A stretch of DNA of 64,000 nucleotides from Pectobacterium carotovorum (GTDB taxonomy: Bacteria; Pseudomonadota; Gammaproteobacteria; Enterobacterales; Enterobacteriaceae). The notes beneath the pieces were generated by a model. It was not told the origin of the DNA and did not search any database. It was given only the letters and a program-made list of their open reading frames with translations. The DNA lies in contig CP066552.1 in assembly GCA_016415585.1 (NCBI GenBank), positions 2,790,001-2,854,000 of the forward strand. Direction: 5' to 3'. Of the stretch, positions 9,357 through 17,782 are shown one piece after another. Both the position numbers and the translations under genes were made by a program. Numbering within the stretch: the stretch's first letter is position 1; each line of letters opens with the position of its first letter.

Positions 9357-10352
9357 CTACAGTCGATTGCGTAATAGTAGCCAGATAAACCACGGCGATC
9401 CCAGCGTAGCGGTAACCACGCCTATCGGCAACTCGGCTGAACTTAGCGCAACACGCGCGACCGTATCCGCCAGTAGCAGCACGCTGCCGCCAGCCAATGC
9501 ACATCCGGTCAATAAATAACGCTGATCCGTCAGCCCGCACAGCCGTAACATGTGTGGGATCACCAGGCCAATAAACGCGATGATACCGGCCAGCGCCACG
9601 CTCAGGCCGACCTGCACGCCCATCACCAACACGAGAATGGTGCGCCAGCGATAGACTGGGATACCTAACTGGCGCGCCTGAATCTCACCCAGCGTCAGCC
9701 CATTTAACACCGCCCCCTGACGACTCAACCACAGCAACAGCGGCAAGAGTGCCAACATCAACCAGCCGTGTCGCCAGTCAATACCGCTGAAGCCGCCCAT
9801 CATCCAATACATCAGTTGGCGTAAATCGAGGCTGGTACTGAAATAGACGGCCCAGGTCATCACCGCGCTACAGATAATCCCGAGCGCAATACCGATGAGT
9901 AATAAACGGGTATTGGAGATATGCCGACGGGCAAAATGGAGTAACAGAAAGGTAATAAGCAGCGCGCCAGCAATCGCGCTCAGGCTTAACATCCAGACGG
10001 GCAGTAATCCCTGCCCCAGCAGAACCGTCAGCACTAAGGCCACACCTGCGCCGTTCGCCACGCCCAGCAGCCCCGGCTCCGCCAGCGGATTATCAAAGAC
10101 AGCCTGCATCACAGTGCCCGACATCGCCAGACTGGCCCCCACCAGCATCACGGCCAGCGTTCTGGGCAAACGCAGTTGCCAGACAAAGAGTTGCTGAGCG
10201 TCATCCAGCCAGGCCGTCGGCCAAATCCAGAGATCCCCGGCGCACAGGCTTACGACCAGCGTGAGTGCGAGAAACGCCAACAGCAGTGCCAGACTCCGAC
10301 GATCGCGTCTGCACTGCTGTTGTTTTAGCTGGCTGTAATGGAGTAACGGCAT
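9357..10352 (-). CDS. btuC: Vitamin B12 ABC transporter permease BtuC
   Basis: This 331-residue inner-membrane permease is of the FecCD/BtuC type, with about ten transmembrane segments. The segment [17 protein letters not shown] (around residues 270-290) is the cytoplasmic loop that contacts BtuD. It imports cobalamin handed over by BtuF. It is the first gene of the btuC-btuE-btuD-nlpC-lplA cluster. ihfA, which precedes btuC in E. coli, is not found upstream; a methyltransferase gene is there instead. No cobalamin riboswitch is visible in the 132 bp upstream. Confidence 0.93.
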   Translation of the reverse strand: MPLLHYSQLKQQQCRRDRRSLALLLAFLALTLVVSLCAGDLWIWPTAWLDDAQQLFVWQLRLPRTLAVMLVGASLAMSGTVMQAVFDNPLAEPGLLGVANGAGVALVLTVLLGQGLLPVWMLSLSAIAGALLITFLLLHFARRHISNTRLLLIGIALGIICSAVMTWAVYFSTSLDLRQLMYWMMGGFSGIDWRHGWLMLALLPLLLWLSRQGAVLNGLTLGEIQARQLGIPVYRWRTILVLVMGVQVGLSVALAGIIAFIGLVIPHMLRLCGLTDQRYLLTGCALAGGSVLLLADTVARVALSSAELPIGVVTATLGSPWFIWLLLRNRL

Positions 10353-10484
10353 AGCGTGCTTCAGCGGGATATCGCCCAGCGGTAATTAAGTATTGTCATG
10401 TATGTTAAACGATTTCGCTTACCTTACACGCATTTTCCTTATTACCGCAGCACGGTCAAAACGCCGTAGTGCCGCATACCGCTC

Positions 10485-11249
10485 TTATTTGGTACTGCAT
10501 ACCGCAATATAGTTAAGCTGGTTCCGATTGCGGCGGAAGGTATGAAACATGTTGAAGAACATGCCGCGGTTTTCTTTCTTCAGCGCATTTTTTACGATAC
10601 GCGCCGCACCCACTAGCCCTTCATCATAAATCAGCCCCTGTGGCGTCAGCAGCGTCATTGCGCCGTTATCGTAGCTGACCTTGCTAAAACCACACTCCTG
10701 AAACAACGTCACCCAGCGCTCACGCAGCATCGGCTGGGCATGCACGTTGATCGCTTTATGCATCTGTTCCACCGCCTGCAATGCCCCAGTATCTTTCTCG
10801 GAAAGTAGCATGATATCGTGCGTAATCAGGCGACCACCGGGTTTCAGCACGCGATAGTATTCGGCAATAATGCGGCTCTTGGCTTTGTCGGCATACATCG
10901 TCAGCATGGCTTCATTAATCACTACGTCAAAGTGATTATCGGGGAACGGCAGTTCCAGCGCATTTGCCTGCATAATCGTGACCTGCGAGGCTAAACCGTT
11001 CGCTGCCACATTTTCTTGCGCCTTCTGTAGCGCGACTTTATCCATATCCGCGCCGATAACCTGACAGCCAAATCGACGCGCAATCTCCATCGCCGTGGTG
11101 CCCATATTGCAGGCGACTTCTAATACTACGCTGTCCTGTCGGAACCCAGCCTGACTGAGCAGCCACTCGGTTGCCTTTCTGCCGCCGGGACGCAGACGCG
11201 TTTTCCCCAATCGGGCTAAAAATTTATGTCCAGCTTCATGATCGCTCAT
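10485..11249 (-). CDS. Class I SAM-dependent methyltransferase, unknown substrate
   Basis: This protein of about 254 residues has a Rossmann-type methyltransferase fold. Motif I is LEVACNMGTT at residues 43-52, the acidic residue after beta-2 is in GADMD (66-70), and a PFPDNHFDVVI motif and an RVLKPGGRLITHD motif follow, in the style of UbiE and related small-molecule methyltransferases. The substrate cannot be told from sequence. I chose the ATG at 11249, which has GGAGGGGAC upstream; an in-frame start at 11366 would overlap the divergent regulator gene by 7 bp. It shares a 110-bp promoter region with that regulator, which probably controls it. Confidence 0.85.
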   Translation of the reverse strand: MSDHEAGHKFLARLGKTRLRPGGRKATEWLLSQAGFRQDSVVLEVACNMGTTAMEIARRFGCQVIGADMDKVALQKAQENVAANGLASQVTIMQANALELPFPDNHFDVVINEAMLTMYADKAKSRIIAEYYRVLKPGGRLITHDIMLLSEKDTGALQAVEQMHKAINVHAQPMLRERWVTLFQECGFSKVSYDNGAMTLLTPQGLIYDEGLVGAARIVKNALKKENRGMFFNMFHTFRRNRNQLNYIAVCSTK

Positions 11250-11285
11250 ACCCTGTCCCCTCCAATTCAGCGCGCCGTGATTTTG

Positions 11286-11304
11286 CTTGCCGAATTCATG
11301 CAAG
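11286..11304. promoter_or_regulatory. Palindrome in the divergent methyltransferase/regulator promoter region
   Basis: CTTGC-N9-GCAAG lies between the divergent starts. About 25 bp on, at 11329-11333, is a TTGAT half-site of the kind bound by FNR-like proteins, but its partner (ATACC) is poor. Either could be the operator of the adjacent Crp/Fnr-family regulator. Confidence 0.35.
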
Positions 11305-11359
11305 TGATTATTATTTTCATTTACTAACTTGATGGTAATACCAGCCTCTGGGAGGGCAA

Positions 11360-12076
11360 ATGACATTTGTCAAAAAAGTGCTATCGCCCGATGAATACGG
11401 CGAGGTGCTGTTTCAGCATGATTGGATGCACGGTGAACCCAGCGACGTGGTGTGTGAGCTACTGGCAAAAAGCGAGCGTCTATTTTTCCGGCAGGATGAC
11501 ATTCTGTTTCGCGAAGGCGACAAAATGCAGCACTGTTTGCTGGTTGAAACAGGAAAATTGCAGGCCTTTCGCCATACCTATGGCGGCGATGAGAAGATTT
11601 TCGGGCAGTTTGAGCGCGGAGAATTTGTCGCTATTGCCGCTGTATTTATGGATCACGGTCGCTTCCCGATGAATATTCGCGCGCAGAGCGATGGCCACAC
11701 GCTGATGATCCCACGGCAGGATATTCACCAGTTTTGCTTGCAGCGCCCAGAGCTGGCACTGCGTTTGCTCAACTATCTGGGCAAGAAACTCTACTCGACG
11801 ATCAACCAAATCGACTGGCTGACCTCCAGCTCCGCGCCACAGCGTCTGGCAGATTATCTGCTGCGGCAGCACCACATTCAGCAAACTCAGCATCTGACAT
11901 TACCAGTGAGCCGAGGCCAGCTTGCGACGTCATTAGGAATGCGCAGTGAAACGCTAAGCAGACTAATGTCAGACTGGAAGCGGCAAGGTCACATTACCTA
12001 TCGGGGTCATCAAGTGGAATTGTGCGATCTGAATTATCTAAAAGAACTGGCTGCCGAAGCCCGGCGGACATTCTGA
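11360..12076 (+). CDS. Crp/Fnr-family transcriptional regulator
   Basis: This 238-residue regulator has an N-terminal cyclic-nucleotide-binding-type beta roll (about 40-120), a dimer helix (about 125-165) and a C-terminal winged helix-turn-helix (about 183-212). The recognition helix reads SETLSRL, with the E..SR pattern of FNR, so TTGAT-type half-sites are predicted. It lacks the N-terminal cysteine cluster of FNR (its only Cys are 32, 59, 126 and 222), so it should not sense oxygen with an FNR-type iron-sulfur cluster. A haem, NO or other ligand is possible. A GGGAGGG ribosome site precedes the ATG. It is divergent from the methyltransferase. Confidence 0.88.
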   Translation: MTFVKKVLSPDEYGEVLFQHDWMHGEPSDVVCELLAKSERLFFRQDDILFREGDKMQHCLLVETGKLQAFRHTYGGDEKIFGQFERGEFVAIAAVFMDHGRFPMNIRAQSDGHTLMIPRQDIHQFCLQRPELALRLLNYLGKKLYSTINQIDWLTSSSAPQRLADYLLRQHHIQQTQHLTLPVSRGQLATSLGMRSETLSRLMSDWKRQGHITYRGHQVELCDLNYLKELAAEARRTF

Positions 12077-12133
12077 TCGATCTAAGCCTTTGTCGATTCA
12101 GGCATGGCAAGCGGATAGAAAAACGGTAGTTAT

Positions 12134-12260
<127 letters not shown>

Positions 12261-12322
12261 TATTTTTTGACAATTGTCATTCCCGCATAGTCGGATTATC
12301 AACTACGCTTAGCTGACATTAG

Positions 12323-12337
12323 TGAGAATAACTCTCA
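12323..12337. promoter_or_regulatory. Fur-box-like palindrome upstream of the cysteine-rich small ORF
   Basis: TGAGAAT-A-ACTCTCA matches 11 of 14 positions of the 7-1-7 Fur consensus TGATAAT-N-ATTATCA. It sits 42 bp before the ATG at 12380. A second palindrome, TGACAATTGTCA, lies upstream at 12268-12279. Binding by Fur is inferred, not shown. Confidence 0.55.
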
Positions 12338-12379
12338 TTAACACATTTGTCTTTCATAAGACATCGTGAGGGTAACGCT

Positions 12380-12595
12380 ATGCTGGGCTTTTTCCGACGA
12401 ACCTTATCATTTCATGGAGCACGGCCACCGCATCCGCAAGCGGACTCGCCGACAGAAACCGTTTCGCATACTCACTGTAGCGAGAGTGAATATTGTTTCT
12501 TTAACCACGCCGCGATGTTGCCCTTCGATCAGCTTGATGAATGTTGCTGCGGCAACGATCGGCAAGAGAAAACGCCATCCTCACACGATTCATGA
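12380..12595 (+). CDS. Small cysteine-rich hypothetical protein
   Basis: This is a 71-residue ORF that I do not recognise. It has a basic, hydrophobic start (MLGFFRRTLSF), then a histidine- and cysteine-bearing part: His30, His32, Cys33, Cys39, His43 and a CCC triplet at 55-57 followed by Gly. The pattern HTHC-N5-C ... ECCCG suggests metal or iron-sulfur binding. It has a GAGGGTAAC ribosome site well placed before the ATG and a Fur-box-like palindrome 42 bp upstream, which favours a real, iron-regulated gene. An upstream in-frame TTG at 12347 is less likely. It converges on cobB. Confidence 0.6.
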   Translation: MLGFFRRTLSFHGARPPHPQADSPTETVSHTHCSESEYCFFNHAAMLPFDQLDECCCGNDRQEKTPSSHDS

Positions 12596-12637
12596 CGCTT
12601 TCTCTTTTTGCGGATGCTTAAAATTTTTTGTGGGCAC

Positions 12638-13468
12638 TTAAAACTTAATGCTTTGACCGCGCGTCAGCCAGGCCGCGACAAACTCGGGTACGACGGTGCT
12701 GGCGGGGCCATACATTTTTTCATCAAACTGGCTTTCTACCTGACTCGGCTCCAGATTCAGTTCCAGCGTGTAGGCACCGTGCGAATGAGCCTCATGGACA
12801 AAACCAGCGGCGGGATAGACATGCCCCGACGTGCCAATCGCAATAAAGTAATCGGCCTGCGACAGCGCATGGTAAATCTTGTCCATGTACAGCGGCATTT
12901 CACCAAACCACACCACATGTGGGCGTAGCGGCGCGGGAAATTGACAGCAGTGGCAGCGTTCACCGACAGCGAGATCGTCAGGCCACTCAAAAATCTGCCC
13001 ACTTTGGCTACAGCGGATTTTCAGTAGCTCGCCGTGCATATGAATGACGCGCTTGCTGCCAGCACGTTCATGCAGGTTATCGATGTTTTGTGTAATCAGC
13101 AGGAAATTGTCTTCCAACATCGCTTCCAGATTCGCCAACGCCAGATGTGCGGCGTTGGGTACAATTTCCGGCTGCTGTAGCTGACGACGGCGGGCGTTAT
13201 AAAATTCCTGCACCAGCTCGGGGTTACGCTGAAAGCCTTCGGGCGTCGCAACATCCTCAACGCGGTGCTCTTCCCACAGGCCATCGGCCGCGCGAAAGGT
13301 ACGGATACCCGACTCTGCTGAAATACCTGCGCCCGTCAGTACCACCACGCGCGGTTTTTTCACTTCGCTTGCAGCCAGATAATCACGATGGAAAATACGC
13401 GCACGAAGACGCTGTTGCCGCATCCGCTTTCCCTTATGAAATCGCCCTAATCGTTGACGCGTATACAT
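12638..13468 (-). CDS. cobB: NAD-dependent protein deacylase CobB (sirtuin)
   Basis: This 276-residue class III sirtuin removes acetyl, succinyl and similar groups from lysines, using NAD. The NAD-binding [14 protein letters not shown] motif is at about 47-60, [12 protein letters not shown] carries the NAD-binding Gln/Asn/Asp, His147-like catalytic histidine is in [11 protein letters not shown], and zinc is likely bound by CSQ...CHCC cysteines. The basic N-terminal extension (residues 1-37) matches the long CobB form of E. coli. It lies 11 bp after nagK and is probably co-transcribed with it. Confidence 0.95.
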   Translation of the reverse strand: MYTRQRLGRFHKGKRMRQQRLRARIFHRDYLAASEVKKPRVVVLTGAGISAESGIRTFRAADGLWEEHRVEDVATPEGFQRNPELVQEFYNARRRQLQQPEIVPNAAHLALANLEAMLEDNFLLITQNIDNLHERAGSKRVIHMHGELLKIRCSQSGQIFEWPDDLAVGERCHCCQFPAPLRPHVVWFGEMPLYMDKIYHALSQADYFIAIGTSGHVYPAAGFVHEAHSHGAYTLELNLEPSQVESQFDEKMYGPASTVVPEFVAAWLTRGQSIKF

Positions 13469-13479
13469 ACTTTCTCCAG

Positions 13480-14394
13480 CTAGTTATCCATTAAGTGTAG
13501 CAACGCCGCACCACGTACGCCGCCCGCATCGCCATGACGCGCTTTCTCTATACGTGGCAGTTTCGCAATCGGTAAAAGTCGTGACGGAAGGCGCGTCGGC
13601 AGAATTTGATAAATTTCATCAAAATTCGACAGGCCGCCGCCCAACACCAGCAGGTGTGGATCGAACAGGGTCAGTAGATTGCCCAAACAGGCCGCCAACA
13701 AATCCATAAAGCGATCGACAAACTCCTGCGCTTTTTCTTCTCCGCCACGATAGTGCCGGATAATCGTCACGGCAGGCAGCGCTTCACCATACAGATGCTC
13801 GTACAGCCATTCAAAACCACGGCCGGAAATATAATTCTCGATACAGCCGGATTGACCGCAGCCGCACTTCACGCGGGGAATATCCACGCCGATGATATCC
13901 AGCGCGTCGGACGGCAGGCGGAGATGACCAAACTCCCCCGCGATGCCGTTGCGTCCGTCGACCGGACGTCCGTTAATCACCAGACCACCGCCCAGCCCTG
14001 TACCTAAAATCATACCCAGTACAACAGGATACGAGCGAAACTCTGCGTCCCAGGCTTCCGACAGCACAAAGCAGTTGGCGTCGTTGCTGATGCGAACATC
14101 CCGTTGTAAACGCTGTGACAAATCTACACGTAGCGGTTTTCCCATCGTCGCAGGCAGGTTAGCGGTAAATAGCCCCCCATCGTCCCCTGTCTGCACGCCC
14201 GGTACACCGATACCGACATTTCCCTGAACCCCTGCTTGTGCGTCGGCTTCATGCACCAGATCGACCAGCGTCGCGAGCAGACCATCATAACTATTGCGCG
14301 GGGTCGGCACCCGTTTTTGCCACACCTTGTTCAACTGCGCGTCGAACACGCCCAGCTCAATTTTCGTGCCGCCCATGTCAAAACCGTAGTACAT
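13480..14394 (-). CDS. nagK: N-acetyl-D-glucosamine kinase
   Basis: This 304-residue ROK-family sugar kinase phosphorylates N-acetylglucosamine from cell-wall recycling. The ATP-binding [13 protein letters not shown] motif is at residues 6-18, the catalytic segment is [11 protein letters not shown], and the ROK zinc site is [15 protein letters not shown]. It follows lolE and precedes cobB in the E. coli order. Together with nagZ at 29 kb it supports peptidoglycan amino-sugar salvage. Confidence 0.95.
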   Translation of the reverse strand: MYYGFDMGGTKIELGVFDAQLNKVWQKRVPTPRNSYDGLLATLVDLVHEADAQAGVQGNVGIGVPGVQTGDDGGLFTANLPATMGKPLRVDLSQRLQRDVRISNDANCFVLSEAWDAEFRSYPVVLGMILGTGLGGGLVINGRPVDGRNGIAGEFGHLRLPSDALDIIGVDIPRVKCGCGQSGCIENYISGRGFEWLYEHLYGEALPAVTIIRHYRGGEEKAQEFVDRFMDLLAACLGNLLTLFDPHLLVLGGGLSNFDEIYQILPTRLPSRLLPIAKLPRIEKARHGDAGGVRGAALLHLMDN

Positions 14395-14493
14395 GACCGC
14401 TCCTTAGGGTGTGAGAGCTTTTCCACACGATAGGGAATATCCCCGTCATCTCTCAATCCGCATGTACGTTGGCTTCTCTTACTCGCCAATCAC

Positions 14494-15741
14494 TTACTGT
14501 CCGCTCAACACGCGGGCGGGGTCAATCCGGCTGGCGCGCCGCGCCGGATACCAGCTGGCAATCAGGCTCAGCACCAGCGACGTCCCTAATACAACAAAGA
14601 CATCCATCATATGCAGTTCCGACGGCAGGAAATCGATAAAATAGATGTCGCCGGACAGCAGCTTATGGCCGATGATGGACTCAATGCCGCGAATAATCGG
14701 CGTCAGTTGCAGGGTCGCGATCACACCAATCACAGCGCCTATTAGGCTACCCAGCAGCCCGGCTAATAAACCGTACCAAATAAAGATAGCCCGAATCAGC
14801 CCGTCTGGTGCACCCAGCGTACGCAAGACCGCGATATCGCTGCTTTTGTCTTTCACCGCCATCACCAGCGTCGAAACAATATTAAAACAGGCCACGCCAA
14901 TCACCAGAACCATCGCCAGATACATGATAGTTCTCACCATCTGGATGTCCCGGTACATATAACCATAGGTGCCAATCCAACTGCGAATAGTGACATAAGA
15001 TTTCGTGGCCATCCCCGCATCACGCACCAGTTTATTGGCGGAAAAGACATCTTTAGCCTTGATAGCGATCCCCGTTACGCTCTGTCCCATATCCAGATAC
15101 TGCTGGGCATCAGCAAGCGGAATCAGCGCCAGGCTGTGATCGAGCTGGCCACTCAGCTGTAAAATACCGCTAACGTGCAGCCGGATACGTTTAGGCTGCA
15201 TCAGCTTCATTTCCGGGTCGCTGTTCGGGATCATCACCGTAACCCAGTCACCTTCAGCCACATTCAGCGCTTTCGCCACGCCCTGACCGATAATGACCTG
15301 CTGCTCGCCTGCACGAAACCGCTGCCAGGCACCGTTTATCACATAATTGGGCAGCGCACTAAGGCGTGTTTCCTGCTGCGGATCGACGCCTTTTACCTGA
15401 ATCGCCTGAAGCTTGGCACCGTTTTCCAGCAGCCCGGTGAAATTGATATAAGGCGCAGCGGCGGCAACGCCGGGAACCTGTTCGATTTTCGGCAAGATAT
15501 CCTGCCAGCCGTCAAAAGGCTGATTGACCGGTGCGATCTCACCATGCGGCACCACGGCCAGAATGCGGTTGTTCAGTTCGCGTTCAAAGCCATTCATCGC
15601 GCTCAGGCCGAGAATCAACACTGCCACACCGAGGGCAATCCCGAGCGTTGAAATGACCGAAATCAGCGAAACCATGCCGCCACGCCGACGGCCACGGCTA
15701 AAGCGCAGGCCAATCTGCAACGAGAGCGGAGGAAATATCAT
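14494..15741 (-). CDS. lolE: Lipoprotein-releasing complex permease LolE
   Basis: This 415-residue protein is one of two permease subunits of LolCDE, which extracts outer-membrane lipoproteins from the inner membrane and hands them to LolA. It has an N-terminal transmembrane segment (about 24-46), a large periplasmic domain, and three C-terminal transmembrane segments (about 270-400) in the FtsX/MacB pattern. LolE starts [21 protein letters not shown]. Its ATG overlaps the lolD stop by 4 bp (ATGA). It is the last lol gene of the operon. Confidence 0.95.
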   Translation of the reverse strand: MIFPPLSLQIGLRFSRGRRRGGMVSLISVISTLGIALGVAVLILGLSAMNGFERELNNRILAVVPHGEIAPVNQPFDGWQDILPKIEQVPGVAAAAPYINFTGLLENGAKLQAIQVKGVDPQQETRLSALPNYVINGAWQRFRAGEQQVIIGQGVAKALNVAEGDWVTVMIPNSDPEMKLMQPKRIRLHVSGILQLSGQLDHSLALIPLADAQQYLDMGQSVTGIAIKAKDVFSANKLVRDAGMATKSYVTIRSWIGTYGYMYRDIQMVRTIMYLAMVLVIGVACFNIVSTLVMAVKDKSSDIAVLRTLGAPDGLIRAIFIWYGLLAGLLGSLIGAVIGVIATLQLTPIIRGIESIIGHKLLSGDIYFIDFLPSELHMMDVFVVLGTSLVLSLIASWYPARRASRIDPARVLSGQ

Positions 15742-16445
15742 TGCCGCGCTCCCATCAGGGTCAGTTCCTGCTGCAACTGACCGTCGCGCATTTCCAATTG
15801 GCGGTTCAGCCGGCTGGCGAGTTGCAAATCGTGCGTCACCACCAGAAAGGCGGTGCCCTGCCGGACGTTCAGTTCCCCCAACAGTTCAAAAATGGTATCC
15901 GCCGTGCGCTGATCGAGATTACCAGTCGGTTCGTCCGCCAGCACTAACGAGGGGCTGTTAACCAGCGCTCTGGCAATCGCGACACGCTGCCGTTCACCGC
16001 CGGACAGTTCCGATGAACGGTGGTGGCTGCGTGCTTCCAGCCCAACCGCTGCCAGCATTTCTCGTGCTTTATCCTGTGCCTGCGCGGTTGGCACTTTGCC
16101 AATCAGCAGTGGCATTGCCACATTTTCCAGCGCGGTAAAATCCGGCAGCAGGTGGTGAAATTGATAAATAAAACCCAACTCACGATTGCGTAAATCGGCT
16201 TTTGCCGCCGCCGAGAGCGTATTGAGCGGCTGGCCTTTGAAAATCACTTCGCCTGACGTTGGCGTATCCAGCCCACCCAGCATATGCAACAGCGTACTTT
16301 TGCCCGAGCCCGAACTCCCGACTATCGCCATCATCTCCCCGCAGCTCATCTCAAAAGAGACATCGCGCAACACGTCGGTAGACAGGTTGCCGTCCTGATA
16401 GCGCTTGGACAGGTTATTACACTGCAATAACGGTAAATCACTCAT
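15738..16445 (-). CDS. lolD: Lipoprotein-releasing complex ATPase LolD
   Basis: This 235-residue ABC ATPase drives LolCDE. Walker A is GSSGSGKST, the signature is [15 protein letters not shown], Walker B is [12 protein letters not shown], and the switch histidine is in VVTHD. The start was set at 16445 ([16 protein letters not shown]), which overlaps the lolC stop by 8 bp (ATGAGTGA) and matches the family. The longer frame to 16514 would extend far into lolC and is rejected. Confidence 0.96.
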   Translation of the reverse strand: MSDLPLLQCNNLSKRYQDGNLSTDVLRDVSFEMSCGEMMAIVGSSGSGKSTLLHMLGGLDTPTSGEVIFKGQPLNTLSAAAKADLRNRELGFIYQFHHLLPDFTALENVAMPLLIGKVPTAQAQDKAREMLAAVGLEARSHHRSSELSGGERQRVAIARALVNSPSLVLADEPTGNLDQRTADTIFELLGELNVRQGTAFLVVTHDLQLASRLNRQLEMRDGQLQQELTLMGARQ

Positions 16446-17640
16446 AACGTAAAGCCTCAGCGGGTTGAACGGCGGCAGCGCGCCATGACGGGTAAAGTGT
16501 CGATAAGAGGGCAATCACCATTGCGGCAACGGCAATCGTCACCACCTGAACGGGGTCGATTGCTACTGGTAACGCAGCGCCATCCAGCAATACGCCCAGT
16601 ATTGGCATCAGCGTATTCAGTTGGCTGGCTAACAGCGCCCCCAGCAATGCTCCTAACAACGCGCCAATCACGCCAGCACTCCCCCCTTGCACCATAAACA
16701 CCGCCATAATCTGACGTTGAGTCAGCCCCTGCGTTTGCAGAATGGCAACCTCACCCTGTTTTTCCATCACCAGTAAACCCAGCGAGGTAATAATATTGAA
16801 CGCCGCCACGGCCACGATCAGGCTGAGCAACAGCCCCATCATATTTTTCTCCATGCGTACGGCCTGAAATAGCTCGCCTTTACGTTCGCGCCAGTCTTTC
16901 CAGACCGTGCCTTCCGGCAACGTTTGCGTGCTCAGCGTATCAACTGACAGCGGTTTTTCCAGCCATAAACGCCAGCCGGTAATATGGTTCGCCGGATAGC
17001 GCATCAAACGAGACGCATCCTGCTGATTAACCAACAGTTGGTAGCCATCGACCTCGCTGTTGGCGGCAAAGGTTCCGGCAACGGTAAAAATACGCTGGCT
17101 GGGAATACGTCCCATCGGCGTGAGTTGACTGGCGCTCGTTACCATCATACGAACCTGATCGCCTGCTTTAACACCTAACTGTTCAGCCAGTTTTTCGCCC
17201 AGAATGGCCTGATACTGGCCAGATTGAAGCTGCTGCTGTTTGACGTTGACCAGATAGCGTGACAGCGGCTCCTTCTCATCAGGGTCAATCCCTAACATGA
17301 CGCCAACGGCGACGCTGCGAGCGCTTTGCAGCACGACATCACCCGTCGTCAGCGGTGCAACGCGCGTCACACTCTCCAGCGAGTCTAAGGAGGAAGCAGG
17401 AATCAACGCCGGGTTCAGCGAACCTTGCGGCGTCGAGATCACCACCTGAGGCATCACGCCCAGAATATTGCCTTCCAGTTCGCGCTCGAAGCCATTCATG
17501 ACAGAAAGCACGGTGACCAGCGCCATCACGCCCAGCGTGATGCCAATCGCGGATAACCAGGAGACAAACCGGCCAAAGCGGTCTGATGCGCGTCCGCGCA
17601 TATAGCGCAGGCCAATAAATAAAGCGACAGGTTGATACAT
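16438..17640 (-). CDS. lolC: Lipoprotein-releasing complex permease LolC
   Basis: This 400-residue protein is the second permease of LolCDE and provides the periplasmic docking site for LolA. It starts [30 protein letters not shown], as in E. coli in this region, and has the same one-plus-three transmembrane layout as LolE. It heads the operon lolC-lolD-lolE-nagK-cobB and is divergent from mfd, with 142 bp between the starts. Confidence 0.95.
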   Translation of the reverse strand: MYQPVALFIGLRYMRGRASDRFGRFVSWLSAIGITLGVMALVTVLSVMNGFERELEGNILGVMPQVVISTPQGSLNPALIPASSLDSLESVTRVAPLTTGDVVLQSARSVAVGVMLGIDPDEKEPLSRYLVNVKQQQLQSGQYQAILGEKLAEQLGVKAGDQVRMMVTSASQLTPMGRIPSQRIFTVAGTFAANSEVDGYQLLVNQQDASRLMRYPANHITGWRLWLEKPLSVDTLSTQTLPEGTVWKDWRERKGELFQAVRMEKNMMGLLLSLIVAVAAFNIITSLGLLVMEKQGEVAILQTQGLTQRQIMAVFMVQGGSAGVIGALLGALLGALLASQLNTLMPILGVLLDGAALPVAIDPVQVVTIAVAAMVIALLSTLYPSWRAAAVQPAEALRYE

Positions 17641-17782
17641 GAAATCCGTCTGGATAAGGTTGCCAAAGCAAAGTGATCAAGGATAATAAAGGGTAGTACT
17701 GTTTTATGGAACCCTAACACCCTCACTCTACGGCTTTTTCTTATTCCGAGCCGGATGCAGGGAGGCGAGACCCGATAATCAG

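Noticed and set aside
10353..10484. A cobalamin riboswitch upstream of btuC
   Set aside because: No B12-box or the expected stems were seen in the 132 bp; in E. coli the riboswitch belongs to btuB.
11250..11366. N-terminal extension of the methyltransferase to 11366
   Set aside because: It would overlap the divergent regulator start and the shared promoter region, while the ATG at 11249 has a strong ribosome site.
12366..12641. A 91-codon plus-strand frame overlapping the cysteine-rich ORF
   Set aside because: It runs into cobB on the opposite strand, and its ribosome site is poorer than that of the 12380 frame.
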